This document shows, piece after piece, positions 51,001 to 61,650 of a stretch of 64,000 nucleotides of DNA (positions within the stretch are counted from its first letter, which is position 1; the number at the start of each line of letters is the position of its first letter). The DNA is taken from positions 62,001-126,000 of the forward strand of contig JAEPRB010000008.1 in NCBI GenBank assembly GCA_016758965.1. Reading direction: 5' to 3'. The notes beneath the pieces were generated by a model. That model ran no database searches and was not told where the DNA came from. It saw only the letters and a list, made by a program, of their open reading frames with translations. The DNA is from Circinella minor (lineage: Eukaryota > Mucoromycota > Mucoromycetes > Mucorales > Lichtheimiaceae). A program made the translations under genes and the position numbers.

Positions 51001-52861
51001 TACTTGGTAATCACCACTTGATTGCTATTCCTCCATCCCTTTATCTTTTCTTTTTACTAAAATTTTCTTTTTTCATATATATATTTATCTCTTCTTATTA
51101 TCAGTATCATTATTACATATATATACTTCATATTCCTATCCACTTAACTTTCTTTTCTTTTTCTTCCTATCGTTCATATTTATATTACCTTCATAGTACT
51201 TTTTACATTGCCCAAATATATCAACAATTTTCTTATTAAAATGTAATTACAAATGGATAATAGTTTGTCTTGAAACATTACACTATAAGAGCTATGGAAA
51301 ATGATAAGTTATCAGAAGAAGAATCACACGGATAAGCACTTGTATTTTTTAAAAGAAAATCGCACCAACAAAGCTGTTTTAAATGAAGTAATTCAAGACT
51401 ATTACCTCTTTTTTGTCTATAGTATCCGAACACGTTGGGACTATCAACCAATACATTTTTATATTACATATTTTAGTAGACTAGTCTTTACACTACGTAT
51501 CAAATAAACTGTTGAATGGAGTTAAATGGCGTTGAATAAGTAGAGGTGGGAAAGATGAAACACTTAGAACAAAAGCTATTTTATAATACATTATTCAGGC
51601 ACCCACAACTTCCTTTTCGCTCTCTAAAAAAAATTAATCCTATGTATAGGCTCCAGGCATAGCAAGAGATTTTTTATTAAATCAAGTCCTTATTAAATTG
51701 GCCTAAACTATTAATTTTATTAAATTTTTCTCTGATTGGCTTCAGTGGTCCCATCTACGGTATCTGCACGAGTTTTGTGATGCGGTAGCAAAATCATTAC
51801 TGTATGAAATAGGAAAAAGGATATATGATAACTAAACAACATTTTATGCTGCTATTGTTTTTAGACAGTATCAAAAAGATATACTGTAAGTTACATATTA
51901 ATTTATCAATGTAAGATATAAGTGAATTGACTTGTTGAAGATAATACCAAATTCTAATCTTTATGTTAGAACAATATAAATAATAGTGTTTAGATGCCCA
52001 GCTCGTTTTTTCAACAGTAATTTTGTTCCTACGTAGGGGTTTTTTCTAATATCACTGGAAAAATAATAATATAATAGGTATACGTACAATAGATAAATTA
52101 TATTTCTATTAATAAAAAGCCAATAGTAATAAAAGATATCTTTGACAGTTCAACATGTATATATATGTAAATATGATCAATATAATACAGTATAACTGCA
52201 TGAAAATTCTTGCATAGTTAAAAAAACACAAGTTCTTATAGTAAAAAAAAGAACCACGAGTGTAAACTCTGCCGGAAGGGCACAATGCGTGGGAGACAAA
52301 AATAAAGTCGTGCCATTCCATTTCCATGATAATGGTGCCATAGCGACCTTTTCATTTTTTTCAAAGTATAAACGCTTTTTACACGCTCATAGTAGCATGA
52401 CGCGAAAAAATAGGTCAAAAAGAAAAAAAAATCCCAAGAGAAAAACCACACGATCTTTTCTTTTGTATAAATATCCTTTCCTTTTTCTTCTTTTTCTTCT
52501 TTTTTTTTTCTCGTTTCTGCATTTTTACTTCACCCCTCGAAGCCGTTTCTTTTCTACTTCACCCCCAGCGCCGCTTTTTACTTTATCCATTGGGTACTTC
52601 AAGAACTTCTCTGGGTCATTTTCGTTTTAGTTATTGTTGCCTCTTTTTGGGATTCCTTGCTCTCGGCGCCGCTTGCTACTTCTATTGTTTCTATTTTCCG
52701 TGGTTTTGCCTTGCACTTGTGGCCCATTCATTTATTTTCCGTCATGCTACATTCATTGCGCACAATTACTGTTGCAAAATGTTTGTCATTGGGTTCCTTT
52801 TCCGTTTCATCGTTGTCCTGAAGGCCTGACTTTGCATTTGTTGTTTTCGTCTGGTGATTTC

Positions 52862-53552
52862 TCGGTTGCGACGTGTAATGTGTGAATCTCCTATTATGGT
52901 CAAGAAACAAGAAGAAAAGTGTCCTATTAAATACTTTAGCTATTATAAAGTATATGGGTATGAAATGCTTGAATCTCTTTATAGTCATATAATATATGAC
53001 ACTGGCCCAGTATTAATTCTTGGTGTAAACCTTGGACTACACTCTTGGGCTGATATATTGAGTGGTAAAGTTTTTTTTTTCATGCCAATGTCATTTTGAC
53101 TCTGTGTCACACACAAATGCATTGCCAGCTATGCTTGCTGATGAAATTGATCTTTTGTATGAACATTGCGCAGCAACGTACTTAGATGCCAGTGCTGCCA
53201 AAGTTTCGGCTTATGTTCAACGTCAAAATGATCATACATCTTCTATGACTACTAATGCTATTAACGATGCTTTTGTTGTGTTATCATTGAAGTATAGCGT
53301 CATTGCTTAAAGCATGGTACTTTAAAAGGAAAACTTTTCTTCTTCTACAACTGAACCATCTTTCCTCATTCCTATGTGGAAATTATTTCTGCATGAATTA
53401 AAGAAATTGGTTCTCTTGATATGTATGTCGATCAATATTTTCTGTACATCGATCCCAATCTACAAGAGCTTCAACCTGAAATCTTGGTTAGTTACGGTGT
53501 TACTGTTACCACGCAATTAGCCACCACCTTGTTCTCCATTGTGACAGCATAA
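52862..53552 (+). pseudogene. Decayed ORF of unknown family
   Basis: Three protein-like stretches follow each other in different frames. 52862-53090 includes KYFSYYKVYGYEMLESLYSH and GVNLGLHSWADIL. 53095-53310 includes ADEIDLLYEHCAATYLDA. 53403-53552 includes SLDMYVDQYFLYIDPN and ends at a stop. Amino-acid composition is far less biased than in the surrounding spacer, and the frames are separated by stops and shifts, as in a gene losing function or a transposon ORF. Upstream (52440-52860) is a T/C-rich stretch of higher GC with a TATAAATA at about 52466, which could be its former promoter and leader. I do not recognise the protein. Confidence 0.4.
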
Positions 53553-53686
53553 GTGCAGTAAATGCCCTAGTAACAAGATTCACTATATGGTGACCAAAAA
53601 ATATTCTCACTTGAAAACCAGAAGATATTATTGTTCTTGCCACAGGAGTAGCCCTGAATATGTGCCCTATGTAGCTCATTATATGA

Positions 53687-54262
53687 TAAATGACACTATA
53701 CGTCATTGATTATCATCTAGGTAATGTATCAAAAAAAAACCTGGTTGTCATGTATTATGTAGTTGATCTTTTATTAACAATGATATTATTTATTTTTTAA
53801 TTCATGGATTTGATGTGATATCAAGAACATGAATGATTATAGAAACGACAATATGATCCACTTCGCTTTTTGCTTTGCTTTTTTGTTCAAAAATCTTGTT
53901 TTTTATCAAATCTTTGCACAGTGGTTAAAGAGAGCAATGAAAGGAGAAAGCGAAAAAGTCAAGAAACGGTTGGGTGGTTGAGACGGGCACGGGTGAGCAG
54001 TTATGCTGTTCACTATTTGTCTTTTGGCAAATGACACCATGCATCATTGATTATTATCCAGGTCATGTGTCAAAGAAAAAAATGGTTGTATGTATTATGT
54101 GGTTGATCTATAATTAATAATTTTATTATTTATTTTTTCTTAAAACATGGATCTGATGTTTATATCAAGAACACGGACGAATATAGGAATGTCAAGATGA
54201 TCCACTTCACTTTTTGTTTTCCTTTTTGTTCAAGTTTCTTGTTTTTTATCAAATCTTTATTC
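53687..54262 (+). repeat. Imperfect tandem duplication, ~343-bp period
   Basis: 53687-53920 and 54029-54262 align along their length. Shared blocks: AAATGACAC-AT-C-TCATTGATTAT, then GTATTATGT-GTTGATCT, then TATCAAGAACA, then GATCCACTTC-CTTTTTG, then CTTGTTTTTTATCAAATCTTT. Similarity is roughly 80% by eye. About 108 bp of unrelated purine-rich DNA lies between the units. It ends about 100 bp before the upstream region of ABCC copy 2. Confidence 0.8.
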
Positions 54263-54369
54263 CTTTGATAATCATAACTTACTATAGAGTTCATAAGACT
54301 GGTAATAACAATAGCACGTCACCACCAAGATATTAAGCATTACAGTACTAGCTAATATATAAAAAATAT

Positions 54370-54849
54370 TCTTTTTAAGAATTAAGACAAATGATGGCGC
54401 AGGCAATCCAAACACAAATATTATTTCCCATTTTGTCTTCTTGTGTAATCCACCATTTTTTTGTTTGGAAGTCCAAAACAAATATAAACATATATTATTT
54501 TTATTCTTATCCCCTTTGTAGATAGAAACAGACATAATTTAAAAAGAGCTCTGTATTGTGTTTTACAATATTGATGGTTATGCATATGCTGTAGAAATAA
54601 AAAGAAAATTGGGTGCATAAGCTCGATTTACTACGCAACATATATAAACATCACGCGTCGACACCTGTTATTATATTTTTAGTGTAACTAGGTCACAGAT
54701 AGTTATTCTAGATTTTTTTTTTTTTTTTTTGCGGCTGCGGATTGAGGTGGTCTTTTGTGGTACAAAAAAATTATTCCCATATAAACCTCCTTTTTTTCTC
54801 TTTTTTTCGTAAGTTAGCATTCTTCTTCACAAAAAACATATATCTCAAA
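54370..54849 (+). promoter_or_regulatory. Upstream region of ABCC copy 2
   Basis: Homologous to 40500-41316 upstream of copy 1 (shared blocks listed there), but without the ~200-bp extra segment. An 18-base T run precedes the shared GCTGCGGATTG at about 54734. A TATAAA-like sequence (CATATAAACC) lies about 70 bp before the ATG. Confidence 0.5.
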
Positions 54850-57800
54850 ATGGTGGAAGATAGTATACCAAGGAGTTTCTGGCTAGCGGTATCGTTTGCT
54901 GGTGTGGCTTGTGGTAGTGCTATCGTATTATCTTTACAACGTGCATATGATCATAAAACAAAGCGCCAAGAAGAAGTTGGACCAGAACCCTCGCCACTTC
55001 ACTTCGACGATAAACGAGATCTTACTGTTCCTTTTGCAGACAACGACCGTACTGGACGAATAACTCTTGAAAACGCTGTTCTTTTATTGCTTTCGACTTA
55101 CCAATTATATTCAACTGTACATTCACTTTCCGATGATCGAACCATTTCTCAAATATATAATGTTGTGGGAATTGCACTTTCGCTAACAACCTGGTTGTAT
55201 GCCTTGGCTCTTGCATTGACATCACAACGTCATAAATTGCCGGATGGCTGGGGGTTTGTCCTCAATTGTCATTTATGCGCAATCTATTTCATAGCTTGGT
55301 GCGCCTCTATTTATAATTTTTATGCATTGACACAACGAACCGATGATTGGGTAACATGGTCCGAAGGTGTACCACAACTTGTCGAATTACTTCTGTCAAC
55401 AGATTTATTGTATGTTACATCCACTGCCAGACGTGGTCCACCCTTTTTGGATGAAAATGGTCGCGTCGTTGCTCGAGTAAACGTATCATCAGTATTCAGC
55501 TTTTTCCTTTTTACATGGGTTCAACCTCTTGTCGACGTGGCATACAAGAAAAAACAACTGGAAGACGATGACCTCGATACTTTGCCACCCATTTTTCGTG
55601 GTTATAATCTCTTTTATTTGTTCGGTTCAACACGTGGACGTGGTTTATTGTATCGTATCGTCAAGGCGAATCAAACTGCCATAATTATTCAAGTAATTAC
55701 AGCGCTTGTCGCATCATTTATGTATTATCTTCCCGCATATTTTATTGGCCAGATTTTGTATCTTATTCAAGAAATGGGTGCTGGAAAACATAAAGAAACT
55801 GGTTATCGTGATGGTTTCTTACTGGTTTTGGGACTTGGTACCTGTATAGTTTCTTTGGGTGTTGTTATCGGACAGCTTTGGTATTGGGGTAATTTGTTTA
55901 CTTTTATTTTTACTTTGACTTTTCAATAACAGCATAACATATTTCAACCTATTATTATCATTTGTATGCAAAACAGTCTTAACTTAAAACTCAATATTAT
56001 ACATCTTTTTAGCTATAGCGTTTGTTCAAGTACGCATAAAGGCAATGTTGAATATTGAAATTTATCACAAGACGTTGAGACGTAGAGATCAAGCTGTAGC
56101 TTCTGGTGCAGCCAAAGATGACGAAGATGATGGCAAATCAAAGAAAGACGATGCAGAAAAGAAAGGAGATGGTGATGAAGAAGAAGATGTATCATCGACA
56201 GGTCAAATTGTCAACCTGATGAGTACTGACTCCGATCGTATTTCCGAATTCAGTACTTATTGGTTTTCCCTTTTCACTGCTCCAACAGAAGTAGCAATTG
56301 GTATTTACTTTGTGTATCGACTCCTTGGTCTTTCATCTTTTATGGGTTTGTCAGTCATGATTATTTGCTTGCCTATCAACCATTTCAATGCCAAACTTTT
56401 CGCTAAAACGCAAGATAAGCTTATGGATGCTCGTGATAAACGAGTTTCGCTCATGAATGAAGTTTTGCAAGGTATTCGCCAAATCAAGTTCTTTGCTTCT
56501 GAAAAAGATTGGCAAAAGAGAATTTTGCAATCGCGAAATACAGAGCTGGGTTTTTTGCGTATCAGTTATTACTGTGAAGCATTACTCATACTTATCTGGC
56601 AAGGGTAAAATCACTATTTATTTCGCTCTTTCCTTTGTTATTACTATTGAACACACATCAAGCCATTGTCAATAATATATATTCAAAATATAATAGATCG
56701 ACTCTTTTGGTTATGACTGTTTCATTCTGGTCTTACACTATGCTTGAAGGCAAAGAATTAACTGCTGCAGTTGCCTTCACAGTAAGTGAAAAGCAATCAT
56801 TACAGGTTTTATGCTAAAAAAAACTAATAACATCTTTCAAAAACCCCAATTTCTCTAGAGTATCGTGGTATTTAACGAACTTCGTTTTGCATTGAATGCT
56901 CTTCCTGAAACGTTTATTGCACTTTTACAAGCCTTGATCAGGTCAGTTTCTCTTTTTTTTTTCGGATCGCAATAAAATTATTAGACTGTCAAAAGATTCT
57001 TGGGTGATTTTAACCAGTATTCTAATAATTAAACATTGTAATCATGTCTGCGACGATTAAACAGTGTAAGACGTATTCAAAATTATTTAGCACAAGATGA
57101 AATTGATCCTGCTCCTCCGGTAGATATTAACAAGGAAGTGCGCATTGCTTTTGATAATGCCACACTATCTTGGTCATCCAAACCCTCGTCTTCTTCGACG
57201 AATAGTCCTGCTTCTTCCATTAGTAATAACACCGGCCTAGAATCTGATGTATTTATGCTTAAGGATATCAATGCCCATTTCCCTAATGACAAGCTAAGTT
57301 TGATTTGCGGTGCTACAGGTGCAGGAAAATCTTTGCTTTTGTTGAGTTTACTTGGTGAAACAGTTGTGCTTGAAGGAAGTCTTGAATGTCCTCGGGCTCC
57401 TGTTACTGAGGATGTATCTTTTGATTTCTCGATTCCAAAGTCTATTCCTGAAGAAGATTGGATTCTGGATCATAGCTTGGCTTATGTTTCTCAAACAGGT
57501 GAGATAATAATTGCAATAAATATTATGTTTATATTTGGCGATACCTTGAAGGCTAACTATCATTTTCTTTCTTATTATTATTATAGCTTGGCTTCAAAAT
57601 GCATCTATTCGTGATAATATTTTATTTGGTTTACCATATATTAAAAAACGGTATAAAGAAACGCTTAGGTCTTGTGCTCTTGATAAGGACTTGGCTATTC
57701 TGGAAGATGGTGATATGACTGAAATAGGTGAAAAAGGTATTACGCTTTCTGGTGGTCAAAAGGCCCGTGTCGCTTTAGCTAGGGCTGTATATTCACGAGC

Positions 57801-60766
57801 AAAAAATGTATTAATGGATGATGTTCTCAGCGCTGTCGATGGTAAAAATTCTTTTCAATTTGGTATAATTATAAGTATGGCAAACGTTATATTTATACAT
57901 GATTTTTTTTTAGCCCATACTGCCAAGCATCTTTATGAAAACTGTCTTTTAGGTCCACTTATGAAAGGCCGTACTCGTATCCTTGTTACTCACCATATTA
58001 AACTTTGTTTGAATGGCACTACCTACATTGTTCATATTAGTGATGGTCGTACAGATATCGTTGGTAGCCCTTCAGAGCTTCGACAATCTGGCCATTTGGC
58101 AACTATTATGGATGAAGACGAACAATCACAAGAGGAGGCTATTGAAGACGAAATTCCACCAGAATCTTTAACTTCTACTTCTAGTGAAAGTGAAGAAACT
58201 GAAGCCACTATTATTTCATCTACAAATGCAGCTGATACTGATAAAAAAAAACCTCGTGTGTTGGTTGAAGAAGAGAGTAAGCTTTTTTTAAAGGGATCAA
58301 TATTATGGATAATACTAAGATTTGTATTTAAAGGTATAACTATATAATTAACACGAGAAAAACCTGGTTCTAAATAATAGCTCGATTTACTGGTAAAGTC
58401 AAAACAAAATTGTACAAGATGTATATTAGAATGGCTGGTGGTTGGCTCTTTTGGGTCTTTCTCTTTAGTGTTGTTATTGGTTCTCGGTCATTGGATATTG
58501 TCGAGCTATGGTGGGTCAAGATATGGACTCAAGCAGCTAATCCTAGTAGTGTAAATGCCATCACGACACAAACACGTCAATCGTTCAGTTCAATGTCATT
58601 CTACATACCCTCATCGACAGACGACAATATTCATTGCTCTGACAATGAATCCAACACAAGAAGTGTTAAATTCTATCTGTCCGTTTATGTATTAATTACA
58701 TCCTTGGACGTCATTGTTGGCACTCTGCGTTTTCTTTTTATTTATCTTGGTGGCCTGCGAGCCAGTCGTAATCTTTACGAACATTTGTTACATCGCGTAT
58801 TCCGTGCCCCTCTTCGATTCTTTGATACCACCCCTGTGGGTCGTATTCTCAATCGATTTTCCAAGGACTTCGAAACAGTCGACTCAAGTGTTCCCAACGA
58901 TATTATGAACTTTTCTATTACTTTACTTGTGATTGTCTCCATTATTATGGTAGTTTCTGCGGTCGTGCCTATATTCTTAATTCCTATGTTACTGATTGTC
59001 GCCATTAGTATTGCTGCAGGCACCATGTTTGTTTATACATCTCGGGAACTGAATCGCATGGTTTCAGTATCCCGTTCACCACTTTTCAGTCACTTTTCCG
59101 AAACGATCGTTGGTGTGTCCACAATTCGTGCCTTTGGTGCCAGTCGTCGATTCATGCAAGAAATGTTAAAGCGTGTGGATGTAAATGCTCGTCCTTTTTA
59201 TTTTGAATGGGTAATGAGTCGTTGGATGAGCACCAGAGTCCATGCCATTGGCGCCGCTGTCAATGTTGCTGTCGGTATGGCTGTTCTCTTCAGTTTGGAT
59301 CGTTTGGATGCTTCTGCGGCTGGTTTTTGCTTGAGTTTTGTTTTAACTTTTTCGGACTATGTAAGTTGAATAATAATAATTGATTAAAAATAAAAAGAAA
59401 AACGGGCTTTTTTAACTCTAACAAAAAAAAAACTTTTATAGATGTTTTGGGGTATCAATCGTTACACCTCATTGGAAATGAGTTTCAATGCTGTTGAACG
59501 TGTTGTTGAATTCATGGAGATAGACCAAGAAGCTCCTGGAATTACAGAGGTTAGACCCCCTTCTTCGGTAAGTGTTTCTTTTAAATATACAAGCTTAATT
59601 ATATGTAGTTAATATGAGTTGCTAATACTATCATTCTACTTATTGTGTAACCTGTCTATTTTCGATTTAACAGTGGCCATCTGAAGGTCGTATTGATGTC
59701 ACTGATCTTGAAGTTAGGTATGCAGCTGATCTTGATCCTGTATTGAAGGGACTGACTTTCTCTGTTAAGCCCAGGGAAAAGATTGGTGTTGTTGGAAGAA
59801 CTGGTTCAGGTATGCAAAACCACATACTTTTTTTTTCGTTAGACGTGAGACAGAATCATATTTTTGGTAATGTATTTTTTTTTAAAAAAACAAAAATAGG
59901 TAAATCAACCCTTGCTTTATCCTTCTTCAGATTTGTGGAGGCAACACGTGGAAATATTGTTATTGATGATATTGATATCAAGTGTATTGGTACTGAAGAT
60001 TTGCGTAGTAATCTTACTATCATTCCTCAAGGTAAGAAACAAGAATAAATAATAGCTACTCTGAATTTGTTTTATAAACTAAATAGCTTTATCAACTGAA
60101 TCATGTATTTGTATTTTACAGATCCAACACTCTTTTCAGGAACTTTACGTTCTAATATGGATCCATTTGAGCAATTCAGCGATGATGATATTTTTACTGC
60201 TTTAAAACGAGTCCATTTATTACCATCGGATGAAGATAATTTCGAAAATGACGAATTGGAAGCGGTCAATATTAACGTTTTTCATGATTTGGAAACATCT
60301 GTGAGTGAAGGAGGCAAAAACTTTTCGCAAGGTCAACGACAGTTGTTATGTTTAGGACGAGCATTACTTCGTCGCTCCAAGTTAGTTCTGATGGATGAAG
60401 CTACTGCTAGTGTGGATTTCCAAACTGATAAAGCTATTCAAAAGACTATTGCAACTGAGTTTGCTGGATGTACTATTCTATGTATTGCTCATCGATTACA
60501 CACTGTTATTGAATATGATCGTATTATCGTATTGGATCAAGGTCAAATTGTTGAATTTGATAGGTAATAATTTTATTGTTTTCTGTTTTTTTTGAAGACG
60601 TATAAGTTACTTATAAATATTTTTTTATAATGATTTTTATTTTAGTCCGTTAGAGTTGATCCGAAACACGGAAACTGTATTCTATAAAATGTGTAAAAAT
60701 TCTGGTGAATTTGATAGTTTACTTGCACTTGCCAAAGCTAGACATGAACTTGTAGATGTTTTATAA
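54850..60766 (+). CDS. ABCC (MRP/Ybt1-like) transporter, tandem copy 2, intact
   Basis: Thirteen exons: 54850-55888, 56013-56604, 56697-56781, 56859-56941, 57065-57498, 57587-57841, 57914-58276, 58381-59360, 59442-59567, 59674-59809, 59900-60031, 60122-60563 and 60646-60766, giving 1595 aa with every phase consistent. TMD0 occupies about 1-210, TMD1 extends to ~595, and NBD1 has Walker A GATGAGKS at 682-689 and LSGGQ at 798-802. TMD2 follows (about 930-1270). NBD2 has GRTGSGKS at 1360-1367 (split by an intron), FSQGQ, MDEATASVD and the switch histidine in IAHRLHTV. A Lys/Asp/Glu-rich insertion sits in TMD1 after RRRDQAVASGAAK. NBD1 has Asp in place of the catalytic Glu, as in other ABCC proteins. 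The layout resembles yeast Ybt1/Bpt1 vacuolar pumps. Intron 1 differs from that of copy 1 and contains stops. Confidence 0.95.
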
Positions 60767-61650
60767 CAACGTTGAGGCTATATTGAAGCGTTTAATGTGT
60801 AATTAAGGTGCTTCGTAAAAAGATGTAAAATAAATAAGAAATATTACACTATATGTAGTTGTATTGGGATAAGAACTTATGTGAAAGAGAATAGGAATTT
60901 GGCTTGTGGGAGTTTTTATATTTAAGAATAATGCGTCTGAAAGTGCAGAAAAGAAACCCTATAATAAGTTTACGAACCTTTTATGTTCAAATAGAAACTA
61001 TTTGTCGTACGTACGTACTCAATGTCATAAGTCCTCGGAGCATTTTTTTTATCGACTGTTTGGATACTGTAGTCAATTATATGTACTAGAAGTGATGAGG
61101 GGTATAAATATGGATGTAAAGCATTTATCATACAAGTAAAAGAACATAAAGATAAAATAAATGTTATATGTACCAAATAGAAATAATAGAATGTTATGGA
61201 AAAAACGTAATAATAATTATAATATATGTAATAGCTCCATCTATCATGTCCAATAATATCTTTTGATATTACGTACTTCATTAATGAATTATTTAAAATT
61301 TGGCAAAACAATTACTCTACGTACCCATCGGTTATCACAGTATTTGTACTGCTATCATATAAGCAGTAATAGCAATAAGTTAGTATAGCTTTGATTGGGA
61401 TAGATTATTAAATAAAAAACATATTTTATGATTTAAAATTTTACTGTAATTATTATTGAAGAAAAATGAAAGAGTGGACTATTAAAGCAAGAAAACGTGC
61501 GGTATATATGTATGCGTGTTTGGGTGTACGTACGATATGTGAATGTGTTGAAAATTAAATGAGTATATAACTAAATTACTATGTAGGTTCTTATATTATC
61601 ATAATATAGATTATGTTTTTTTTTCTGTATAATAGATTAAGTATTATTAA
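60767..61650. other. Convergent intergenic region
   Basis: 3' flanks of ABCC copy 2 (+) and the Sel1-repeat gene (-). Its first 240 bp contain the sequence found inverted at 47900-48165. The rest is AT-rich, with no gene seen. Confidence 0.5.
60777..61003 (+). repeat. Partner of the inverted repeat at 47900-48165
   Basis: Starts about 10 bases after the ABCC copy 2 stop codon and matches the reverse complement of the segment near copy 1. It probably represents the ancestral 3' flank of the ABCC gene. Confidence 0.75.

Larger units (their letters stand above)
48166..52440. other. AT-rich spacer between the ABCC copies
   Basis: No supported gene. It contains the repeat array at 49058-49555 and an ORF remnant at 50690-51000 (separate entries). 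At 51301-51507 another short frame reads as a charged peptide, without recognisable family. The rest is compositionally simple AT-rich DNA. Confidence 0.5.

Noticed and set aside
52289..52829. Phe/Ser/Cys-rich plus-strand frames in the T/C-rich stretch
   Set aside because: Composition is fully explained by the T/C-rich strand; no conserved pattern, although the region itself is reported as a finding.
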